In this document: positions 1 to 5,337 of the stretch, piece by piece
Position numbering within the stretch: position 1 is the stretch's first letter
How the letters are laid out: each line of letters opens with the position of its first letter
Origin: JBDREA01 sp043820265
GTDB lineage: Archaea > Altiarchaeota > Altiarchaeia > IMC4 > JBDREA01
Length of the DNA: 6,943 nucleotides
Assembly (NCBI GenBank): GCA_043820265.1
Contig: JBDREA010000050.1
Coordinates: 1 to 6,943, forward strand
Direction of reading: 5' to 3'
Position numbers and translations under genes: made by a program
Notes under the pieces: model-generated
The model's input: the letters and a program-made list of their open reading frames with translations, nothing else
Told to the model about the DNA's origin: nothing
Database searches by the model: none

Positions 1-312
1 GTAGTGGCAAGCACGATGGCATTAACGGAGATCCGCTACCGAATCCTAAGAAAATACGATGAACAAGCGGCAGACGAGGCCATAGCACTTATAGAAAATC
101 AAAGTAACGTTACAGTAATTCCCGTTATTAGAGAAATCGCCTTAGAAGCTGCTGATTTAAGAAACAAGTACTACAGTAGAGCTGATTTAGACCTATCCTA
201 CGCGGATACAGTCCACCTTGCCACCGCCCTTCAAACCAATTGCAAAACCTTTATTACAGGTGACCCAGACTTCAAGAAGATTAAAGAAGACATCAAGGTC
301 CAAGTAGTGTAA
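1..312 (+). CDS. PIN-domain ribonuclease (VapC-like), 3' part only
   Basis: This is the C-terminal three quarters or so of a PIN-domain protein. PIN proteins are Mg-dependent ribonucleases, and in prokaryotes most are VapC toxins. The reading frame is open to the left edge, so the true start lies outside the window; the in-frame GTG at 4 and ATG at 16 sit inside the domain and are not credible starts. Counting from the GTG at 4, the second conserved acidic residue is E9 (in LTEI), the third is D68 (in LSYADTVHLATAL) and the fourth is D87 (in TGDPDF). The first catalytic Asp, normally near the N-terminus, would be upstream of base 1. What remains looks intact, not decayed. The gene converges on cmk and overlaps its 3' end by 20 bases. 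No antitoxin is visible; a vapB-type partner, if any, would lie upstream. A stand-alone PIN ribonuclease is the alternative. Confidence 0.85.
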   Translation, partial: VVASTMALTEIRYRILRKYDEQAADEAIALIENQSNVTVIPVIREIALEAADLRNKYYSRADLDLSYADTVHLATALQTNCKTFITGDPDFKKIKEDIKVQVV

Positions 313-826
313 CCGCCTTCTCAATAAGTTCCTGTGTCTCCTTTATCCCCCATTTTTCTGTGTTGACGATGAGGTCGTAGACGCTTAGGTCGTTTAAGTC
401 GATGTCGTATATGCCTGCGTATCTTTTTGCTTCGCTTGCTTCGCGTTCCAGGACTGCGGTTTTAGCCTCGATTATACTCTTTAAGGTGTCTTTTTCTCTT
501 TCAAAGATTCTTTTTGCTCTGACCTCGAATGGGGCGGTCAAAAACACCTTCAGATCAGATTGGGGAATCATAAAAGCGGAAAGCCTTCCGTCGACTACGC
601 AATCCCCCTTTGCTGCCTGGGTTTTTTGCCGTTCATCGATTACACGGTCGATTGAGTAATCTCCTTCAGCGGCTTTTGAGAATTCCAGAAGGCTAACACC
701 TTGTTCAGCAGCCATTTCGCGCATAATTTCTCCCGCAGAAATATGTTTGAGTCCAAGCCTTTCGGCTAAAGCTTTAGCCAGCGTTGTTTTTCCGGAGGCG
801 GCCGACCCGCCTACGGCGATGATCAT
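293..826 (-). CDS. cmk: Cytidylate kinase, archaeal type
   Basis: The enzyme phosphorylates CMP and dCMP to the diphosphates using ATP, in the cytosolic pyrimidine nucleotide pathway. The 177-residue protein has the length of the short archaeal CMK family. The Walker A loop is GSAASGKT at residues 7-14. The family motif SAGEIMREMA (30-39) follows, then DGRLSAF (79-85, equivalent to the usual E/DGRL segment), the lid-type arginine-rich part REASEAKRY (128-136) and the C-terminal signature running from YDIDLNDL to YDLIVNT (140-156). The ATG at 826 overlaps the L34e stop as ATGA (4 bases), which suggests translational coupling and co-transcription; no separate Shine-Dalgarno is seen. The usual next genes, rpl14e and cbf5, are absent; instead the 3' end overlaps a convergent PIN gene. 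A T-rich stretch on the coding strand directly after the stop (about 273-290) could serve as an archaeal terminator, but it lies inside the PIN coding region. Confidence 0.95.
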   Translation of the reverse strand: MIIAVGGSAASGKTTLAKALAERLGLKHISAGEIMREMAAEQGVSLLEFSKAAEGDYSIDRVIDERQKTQAAKGDCVVDGRLSAFMIPQSDLKVFLTAPFEVRAKRIFEREKDTLKSIIEAKTAVLEREASEAKRYAGIYDIDLNDLSVYDLIVNTEKWGIKETQELIEKAVTLLGP

Positions 827-1524
827 TTTAGCTGTTTGGCGAATTTTTTAGCTTGATCCTGAAGAGAAGATATCCTCTCTTCTGAGGCTGAGATCTTTTC
901 GGCCAATTCCTCGGGATCGGCTTTCAGGAGTTTATCGATGCTTGTGATGCCAGCGATATGGAGTTCCTCTTCGAGCTTGGGTCCGACTCCCTTCAGTTCG
1001 GATACCTTAAGGACAGCCAAAGGGCTTTTTTTGGGTTTTTCGATTTCAGCAGGTTTTTCCTTCTTTGTTTCTTCTAGGAGTCCAGTCTCAGAAGCCTCAT
1101 CTCCTAATTCTTCTTCAACGATTGCAATTTCTTCTTCTATGAAGGGTGTGACCTCTTTGATGTCTAGGGTTGCCCACCAACCTCTGGGAAGAAATTTTTC
1201 GATTGTAAGGTCCCTTTTTAGGGCAAGAACGTTGAAGTCCTCAAAGCTGGCCTTAATTTCATACAATGTTTTGTATCTGATAAGGGATTCAGTGCATCTT
1301 TGACACAGAGTCGCAGCGAATGGGCGATTAGGCTTTCTTTTGCTGGAAGCGAGTTTAAGGATTTTACTCTGTCTCAAACTGACAACGCCCCCCAGCTTCT
1401 TTTTGCATCTTCCGCAGGTGGCCGATGATGGCTTCTTTCTGCGGTAATGGATTACGTTTTTTCCTCCGGGGGTTTTTACCTTCAACCTTTTAGCTGACCT
1501 TGAACGATGTCTTGGAGCGACCAT
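823..1524 (-). CDS. rpl34e: Ribosomal protein L34e (eL34) with C-terminal extension and HhH domain
   Basis: Residues 1-85 are a complete L34e, a zinc-binding protein of the archaeal/eukaryotic large subunit. It starts with the basic segment PRHRSRSAKR, continues with the family motif TPGGKNVIHYRRKKP (18-32) and carries two CxxC pairs, C37/C40 and C74/C77, that fit a zinc ribbon, with KPNRPF between them. Typical L34e proteins are about 85-120 residues, whereas this one is 233. After L34e comes an unrecognised segment (about 86-140, containing GWW at 115-117), then an acidic/lysine-rich linker (about 137-167), then a helix-hairpin-helix domain (about 172-230) with the hairpin LKGVGPKLEEEL at 177-188 followed by AGITSIDKLLKADPEEL. 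The frame is continuous, and the last codon overlaps the cmk start. A TATA-like box lies 31-38 nt upstream of the ATG. The fusion is seen in the sequence. By analogy with the N-terminal HhH of haloarchaeal L32e, the domain may contact rRNA; that is inference. Confidence 0.93.
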   Translation of the reverse strand: MVAPRHRSRSAKRLKVKTPGGKNVIHYRRKKPSSATCGRCKKKLGGVVSLRQSKILKLASSKRKPNRPFAATLCQRCTESLIRYKTLYEIKASFEDFNVLALKRDLTIEKFLPRGWWATLDIKEVTPFIEEEIAIVEEELGDEASETGLLEETKKEKPAEIEKPKKSPLAVLKVSELKGVGPKLEEELHIAGITSIDKLLKADPEELAEKISASEERISSLQDQAKKFAKQLK

Positions 1525-1554
1525 TTTTTCGAAGAGACCTATTGGCTGTTGTAG

Positions 1555-1562
1555 TTTAAATA
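1555..1562 (-). promoter_or_regulatory. TATA-like box for rpl34e-cmk
   Basis: Read on the minus strand this is TATTTAAA, preceded by an A-rich stretch that could serve as a BRE. Its centre is about 34 nt upstream of the L34e ATG, so a start 24-26 nt downstream would give a leader of roughly 9 nt. It sits in the only gap (1525-1574) between the DUF106 gene and L34e. It would give rpl34e-cmk its own promoter in addition to any read-through. The call rests on position and AT content only. Confidence 0.45.
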
Positions 1563-1574
1563 TGTTTTGTTTTT

Positions 1575-2465
1575 TTACATTGTCTTAAAGATTTTCCCCA
1601 TCGGAATCGAAAAGATCATGAAGGTGATGAAATATGTTCCAAGCCAGCCGCGTTTGTATCCAAACCATGATGAGATGGCGTATTCTTCATGATTCGTGAA
1701 ATCAATGTCATAGGAAAATTCTATTACGGGCTCTGTGAATTCGGGTATTATCTTTTCGTAGGATAATGCTCCTTCTAAAGGTTCCCTTGAGACTTCGGTT
1801 GATTTTTCGGATTTTACCCCACCAAATGCAGAATAATCCTTGATGATAATGTATTCTATCGAGTTTATCTCGGGATTTATATCAGGTATGGCTGCATCCT
1901 TCAAGTTGACGTCCAGATTAAGGGTTTGGACTTGATAGTTACGGATATTTGTTACATGCCAGATGAATACGTTATTTACTGCATCCCATTCCCCTTTCAC
2001 TAAGATTTCGGGGGGATTCCCACCCATAAAAAGCTCATATATCTTTTCCCGATATCCTTTTTGCTCCCAGATCACCTGTGTGGAAACGTTTTCGAAGGAA
2101 AGGTTTCCGGGTAGTCCGTCAACGATCGTTGCATTGTGTATTCCTCCGATGTCTCCGTAATGGGCGCCCATCCAGGAATAGATTATGATGAAGGGGATCA
2201 GGGTGAAAACCATGGGCTTGTAGGATTCCTTCATGTTTGCGCTCATATGTTTCATCATGTCTTCCTGGGCTTTCTGCATCTTCTTTATGTCCTTGTTTTT
2301 TTGGGCTTCCTTCAGAAGTTTCTGGTTTTCCTTCATCTTTTTCTGGTTTTCCCGGTATTTTTCCATGTCCATTACCTTGGTTCGGACAAAGATGCTGAAG
2401 GCTGAAAGAAACAATGTTATGACTGCTATCTCATAGGCTGCAGGTGTGAGTTCGAATAAGGGCAT
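1575..2465 (-). CDS. DUF106 / EMC3-TMCO1-like (Oxa1 superfamily) membrane protein with large outer insert
   Basis: DUF106 proteins are the archaeal members of the Oxa1/YidC/EMC3/TMCO1 superfamily and are thought to help insert membrane proteins at the ribosome. The core is visible here: TM1 (about 11-28), a lysine/glutamate/methionine-rich coiled coil (about 34-80, with MEKYRENQKK and MKHMSANM), TM2 (about 85-99, FTLIPFIIIYSWMG) and TM3 (about 274-290, GTYFITFMIFSIPMG). Archaeal members are usually around 170-210 residues, whereas this one has 296. The excess is a roughly 170-residue segment between TM2 and TM3, which family topology places outside the cell. It begins with three N-glycosylation sequons, N111-A-T, N121-L-S and N126-V-S, and then alternates hydrophobic and polar residues in a beta-like pattern. 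It lies directly upstream of rpl34e-cmk, as in many archaea, but secY and adk are missing upstream. The start is the ATG at 2465, followed at once by TM1. Confidence 0.88.
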   Translation of the reverse strand: MPLFELTPAAYEIAVITLFLSAFSIFVRTKVMDMEKYRENQKKMKENQKLLKEAQKNKDIKKMQKAQEDMMKHMSANMKESYKPMVFTLIPFIIIYSWMGAHYGDIGGIHNATIVDGLPGNLSFENVSTQVIWEQKGYREKIYELFMGGNPPEILVKGEWDAVNNVFIWHVTNIRNYQVQTLNLDVNLKDAAIPDINPEINSIEYIIIKDYSAFGGVKSEKSTEVSREPLEGALSYEKIIPEFTEPVIEFSYDIDFTNHEEYAISSWFGYKRGWLGTYFITFMIFSIPMGKIFKTM

Positions 2466-2504
2466 TTTAATCGATTTTCTAGGAACTTAAATTCGAAGTC
2501 GGCA

Positions 2505-2512
2505 TTTAAAAA
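2505..2512 (-). promoter_or_regulatory. TATA-like box for the DUF106 gene
   Basis: The minus strand reads TTTTTAAA here, about 43 nt before the DUF106 ATG, predicting a start near 2483 and a leader of about 18 nt. A second AT-rich candidate (AATTTAAG) lies closer, at 2484-2491. The T-rich tract that forms the box is also 27-40 nt past the stop of the upstream permease gene, so the same bases could act as an archaeal poly-T terminator for that gene. The two roles cannot be separated by eye. Confidence 0.35.
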
Positions 2513-2538
2513 GAAAGCTAAACGATTTTGATTTGAAT

Positions 2539-3624
2539 TTACCTTTTTTTATGAGATTCGAGATCAAGTGAGGGATCACAATCTGAGCCCCCCCATTCAC
2601 ATCTCCTTACGTCTAAATATACGACAAGTATGGCGAGTGTTAACGAGAAAATCAGAGGACCCAATATTACCCCCGCAATACCGTATGCTTGGAGCCCGGC
2701 AAAGACCCCGAATATTATTATCAGGGGATGCACTTGACTTTCATGCGATACGAGTCTGGGATACACTATGTTATCAAATACGTTATCTGAGATAAGACCC
2801 CAGATGATTATCGCCAATCCAGTGGCTGGGCTAACAGAGAATATCGCGTAAATACCGATGGGAAACCAGATCAAGAAGGGACCAACCAGAGGTATTATCC
2901 CCAGGATGACCATCATCAACATCCAAAATAGGGGGCTTGAAACGCCAAATATATAAAATGAGATTCCGTTGGAGATAGCCTTTAAAATAGAGACTCCCAC
3001 TAGCCCTGTTATGAGGGCGCCAACCATTTTTTCAGCATAATTGATGAAATTCTTCAAGTCCCTGCCTTCGTCGTGGGAGTAGCTGGCGATTGAATTGAAT
3101 ATCTTTGAACCGTCTACCAAAAGGTAGAAGGTTGCAATCAAGAGCAGTATCATGTGTGTTGCAAAATTGGAAAAAATCTTAAGGTAGGAGGGCACCGCAT
3201 TGATGATGCTTGTTAAGGTTGATCCAAGAAAACTTATTATCGATGATCTGACTCCCTCTATTCTCTCACTTATCCGTGGGGGAAGATCCTCCATAGACCT
3301 CAGATCCTCGATGGCTATCCTAAGGGAATCTAGGGCGGAAGTTGTCTGAGATATGAATCCTCCGACCAGTATTGCCGAAAAAATGAACAAAAAAAAGACT
3401 ACTATCCCGATTGTTACAAAGCTCGCAATGTAACGGTTCTTTAGGAATTTTAGTATTCTGGTATAGGTTGGATAGAGTATGGCTGTTAGAGTCAAGGCTT
3501 CGAGAAGAATCAGAAGGTAGGGATGCAAGATATATAGTGACCAACCCGCAAGAAGCACTAAAACCGCCATAAAAGTGTGGCTTAATGAAGTTGGATCCGA
3601 TGATTTCTTTTTTTGAGTTTTCAT
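2539..3624 (-). CDS. AI-2E family (TqsA/PerM-like) transporter
   Basis: A 361-residue polytopic inner-membrane permease of the AI-2E family (PF01594). Bacterial relatives include an autoinducer-2 exporter (TqsA) and Na+/H+ antiporters; the archaeal members have no settled substrate, so none is assigned. Hydrophobic segments lie at about 17-34, 36-52, 68-92 and 153-171, with at least four more between 203 and 337. The soluble helical region typical of the family falls at about 95-150. Conserved family pieces are PLVGP (245-249), DNIVYPRLVS (284-293), VHPLIIIFGVFAGLQAYG (298-315) and the final GVILGPLI (318-325). The tail after the last membrane helix is polar and contains two cysteines (C342, C349). 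Start chosen at the ATG at 3624, which places a short lysine-rich cytoplasmic leader before TM1. It occupies the position where adk/secY would be expected relative to DUF106, with a 73-bp gap, and may be transcribed separately. Confidence 0.9.
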   Translation of the reverse strand: MKTQKKKSSDPTSLSHTFMAVLVLLAGWSLYILHPYLLILLEALTLTAILYPTYTRILKFLKNRYIASFVTIGIVVFFLFIFSAILVGGFISQTTSALDSLRIAIEDLRSMEDLPPRISERIEGVRSSIISFLGSTLTSIINAVPSYLKIFSNFATHMILLLIATFYLLVDGSKIFNSIASYSHDEGRDLKNFINYAEKMVGALITGLVGVSILKAISNGISFYIFGVSSPLFWMLMMVILGIIPLVGPFLIWFPIGIYAIFSVSPATGLAIIIWGLISDNVFDNIVYPRLVSHESQVHPLIIIFGVFAGLQAYGIAGVILGPLIFSLTLAILVVYLDVRRCEWGGSDCDPSLDLESHKKR

Positions 3625-3653
3625 CCGTTTTATCTAAGAATAGAAAAGAGACC

Positions 3654-3668
3654 TAAAAATAAAAAGTA
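3654..3668 (-). promoter_or_regulatory. TATA-like region for the AI-2E permease gene
   Basis: The minus strand here is a T/A-rich run (CTTTTTATTTTTAGG region) about 30-45 nt before the permease ATG at 3624, predicting a short leader of about 10 nt. No Shine-Dalgarno precedes the ATG. The region is the left side of the 117-bp divergent gap shared with the DUF362 gene. Confidence 0.35.
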
Positions 3669-3709
3669 AAGGCCTTTGACGTTTCCTTTCGGGTTGGATA
3701 CCTGCCATC

Positions 3710-3720
3710 TTTTTAGTTTA
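3710..3720 (+). promoter_or_regulatory. TATA-like box for the DUF362 gene
   Basis: The run TTTTTAGTTTA is centred 27 nt before the ATG at 3742, so transcription starting 24-26 nt downstream would begin within a base or two of the ATG, giving a leaderless message. This placement argues for the ATG and against the in-frame TTG at 3676, which lies upstream of the box and would not be on the transcript. Confidence 0.45.
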
Positions 3721-3737
3721 GAAATCGTTGTTTCTAA
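3718..3737. promoter_or_regulatory. 7-6-7 inverted repeat, candidate operator
   Basis: A perfect dyad, TTAGAAA - TCGTTG - TTTCTAA, overlaps the right end of the TATA-like box and ends 4 bases before the DUF362 ATG. Archaeal repressors of the winged-helix type often bind dyads between the TATA box and the start site, where they block polymerase or TFB. The dyad is seen directly; the operator role is inference. No regulator gene lies within the window. Confidence 0.4.
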
Positions 3738-3741
3738 CATT

Positions 3742-5154
3742 ATGTCGCCTATTGTAGGAATCGTTCAGGACGAAGAGATGAGCTACGACATTCATCCTCC
3801 ATTCAAACCCCCGAAGATATACCCTGAGTTCCCACTAGAGGATGGGGAAGTTGATGAGAAAAACTCAGTGTATGCGGGGGTACGAAACCTTTTTGTGCTG
3901 CTTGATCTGGACAAGGAAAACCATGCAACACCGCAATGGAATCCTCTTGGAAAAATAATCAAACCAGGAGACAGCGTCGTTCTGAAACCCAATTTCGTCA
4001 TATGCGAGAACGAACTCAACCCGGAAGTCGGAACAGATTGCCTTCTCACACATGCTTCAGTTCTTCGCCCCATAATCGATTACTGTTTGATTGCGCTTGC
4101 GGGAAAAGGGAAGATAACGATCGCGGACGCCCCCTACAGGTGCACGGATTTCGAGAAAGTCTTAGAAAAAACAAGGACTGCAGAGCTGGTATCATATTAC
4201 AAAGAAGAACAAAACATAGACATCGAAGTCATAAACATCATGCCTGAGCAAAGGATTGAAAAGGATGGAAAGATAGTATTTCAAAAAATGCTCCCTGGAG
4301 ACCCCAGAGGTTCAGTGGTGGTTAAACTCGGGGCTGAAAGCATGCTTGAGCCAATCACTACAAAGGAAAGCAAGTTCTATTACCGAGATGAAAGCGAACC
4401 AGGAAACCATCACAGAAAGGGATTTCATGAATACAGCATTTCCAAAACCGTGCTTGAAGCGGATGCATTAATATCTGTTCCAAAACTCAAAACACACGGA
4501 AAAACAGGGGTGACCTTAGCTTTAAAAAATATGGTCGGAATAGTCGCAGAAAAGGCTTGGTTACCTCATTATCGTCTAGGACCCCCACCCGAAGGTGATG
4601 AGATGCCCTCTGAGATGTATTGTGATGTTCAAAAGAGGAGAGGTATAGCTTCAAAAATCAAAAAGGTACCTATTTTAGGACACATTCTCAGAGCGTATTT
4701 TTCTATCAGAAACCAGCTTCGAAAAAAAGGGGTGGCAAAGGAAGACTGCTCGGTAAGAAATGGGGAGTGGCCAGGAAATGATACAGTTTGGAGGACAATC
4801 TATGACCTTAATAGAATTGTCTCTTTCGCAGACAAGAAGGGAAAAATAAAGAATTCAAAACAGCGAAACCTCATGGTTATCGTTGACGGCGTTGTCGGAG
4901 GGGAAGGATATGGTCCACTAAGCAACACTCCTGTTTCGTCGAAAGTCATCTTTGGAGGATTTGACCCAATAGCAATAGAGTATACTGGAGCCGACTTAAT
5001 GGGGATAGACCCCCAGCGGATAACAACCCTAAAAAACCTAACCCAACATAGGAAGCCGTTTTTTGGTGAAAAAAATCCCGAAAAAATAGAGAAGAAAACA
5101 AACTGCGAGATCAAAACCATAAATTTTAAGCTATCACCGGCATGGATAGAATAA
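3742..5154 (+). CDS. DUF362 domain-containing protein
   Basis: A 470-residue soluble protein of the DUF362 family (PF04015); no signal peptide or membrane helix is apparent. From M1 at 3742, family-like pieces are VVLKPNFV (79-86), KITIADAPYR (124-133), VPKLKTHGKTGVTLALKNMVG (in 246-266), IVDGVVGGEGYGPL (380-393) and FGGFDPIAIEYTGADLMGID (404-423). Many DUF362 proteins carry a ferredoxin-type 4Fe-4S domain; no CxxCxxC cluster exists here, so this is the cluster-free form. The biochemical function of the family is not established and I do not assign one. Start: an in-frame TTG at 3676 would add 22 residues, but it lies upstream of the TATA-like box, and the domain begins naturally at MSPIVGIVQD, so the ATG at 3742 is preferred. 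It is divergent from the permease and convergent with a polysaccharide flippase, which hints at envelope glycan metabolism but only by proximity. Confidence 0.87.
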   Translation: MSPIVGIVQDEEMSYDIHPPFKPPKIYPEFPLEDGEVDEKNSVYAGVRNLFVLLDLDKENHATPQWNPLGKIIKPGDSVVLKPNFVICENELNPEVGTDCLLTHASVLRPIIDYCLIALAGKGKITIADAPYRCTDFEKVLEKTRTAELVSYYKEEQNIDIEVINIMPEQRIEKDGKIVFQKMLPGDPRGSVVVKLGAESMLEPITTKESKFYYRDESEPGNHHRKGFHEYSISKTVLEADALISVPKLKTHGKTGVTLALKNMVGIVAEKAWLPHYRLGPPPEGDEMPSEMYCDVQKRRGIASKIKKVPILGHILRAYFSIRNQLRKKGVAKEDCSVRNGEWPGNDTVWRTIYDLNRIVSFADKKGKIKNSKQRNLMVIVDGVVGGEGYGPLSNTPVSSKVIFGGFDPIAIEYTGADLMGIDPQRITTLKNLTQHRKPFFGEKNPEKIEKKTNCEIKTINFKLSPAWIE

Positions 5155-5183
5155 GACTTGTGATTCGTCAAACTCTAAGAAGA

Positions 5184-5307
5184 CAGATAAAGAACTCCAA
5201 AATTAGGAAAAAAGCACAATTGCTAGATTAGTCATCTAGCAACCTGCAAAATCCAACTATCTTGAGTCTAGTATCTCGTTTATCTGCCTGATGTTATTTA
5301 TACATCA
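5184..5307. other. Convergent intergenic region with nested inverted repeats
   Basis: The 183-bp gap between the DUF362 and flippase 3' ends holds no credible gene. An outer pair CAGATAAA (5184-5191) and TTTATCTG (5279-5286) encloses the 9-5-9 hairpin listed separately, with nearly the same centre (5235 against 5231). A further small dyad TGATGT/ACATCA lies at 5289-5294 and 5302-5307, spanning a TATA-like TATTTAT. Because the two genes converge here, terminator activity is the simplest reading. A small structured RNA or the remnant of a palindromic element is possible but unsupported. Confidence 0.35.
5208..5242 (-). terminator. Hairpin plus T6, candidate terminator of the flippase gene
   Basis: A perfect 9-bp stem, TTGCTAGAT (5220-5228) with ATCTAGCAA (5234-5242) and a 5-base loop, is followed on the minus strand by TTGTGC and then six T residues (5213-5208). 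It lies about 96 nt past the flippase stop at 5338. On the plus strand no T run follows the hairpin, so the arrangement favours the minus-strand transcript. Archaeal termination depends mainly on T-tracts, so the hairpin may have another role, such as protecting the 3' end. Confidence 0.4.
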
Positions 5308-5337
5308 ATAAAATATGAGGTTACTTAGAGGAAAGCC

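Noticed and set aside
402..659. Plus-strand open frame of 85 codons within cmk
   Set aside because: It lies antisense to a clearly conserved kinase, encodes low-complexity serine/phenylalanine-rich sequence and has no recognisable motif; it is a shadow of the real gene.
2136..2436. Plus-strand frames opposite the DUF106 coiled coil, rich in F, L and V
   Set aside because: The hydrophobicity is the mirror of lysine codons (AAG/AAA) on the real strand, and two overlapping plus-strand frames look equally hydrophobic; they are artefacts of the coiled coil.
1532..3655. Shared decamer AAGAGACCTA at 1532-1541 and 3646-3655, upstream of the L34e and permease starts
   Set aside because: The two copies sit at different distances from their ATGs (7 and 21 nt) and from the TATA-like boxes. 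Two copies of a 10-mer in AT-rich promoter DNA are weak evidence for a common site.
3936..4247. Plus-strand 103-codon frame overlapping the DUF362 gene
   Set aside because: It is arginine/serine-rich sequence in another frame of a well-supported gene, with no domain and no start signal.
5289..5310. TATA-like TTATTTATACA as a plus-strand promoter
   Set aside because: Nothing downstream on the plus strand can be coding, since it would run antisense into the flippase 3' end. It is more likely AT-rich intergenic sequence.
5160..5337. tRNA, C/D-box RNA or CRISPR repeats in the convergent gap
   Set aside because: No cloverleaf or TTC-loop sequence, no paired RUGAUGA/CUGA boxes and no regularly spaced direct repeats were seen.
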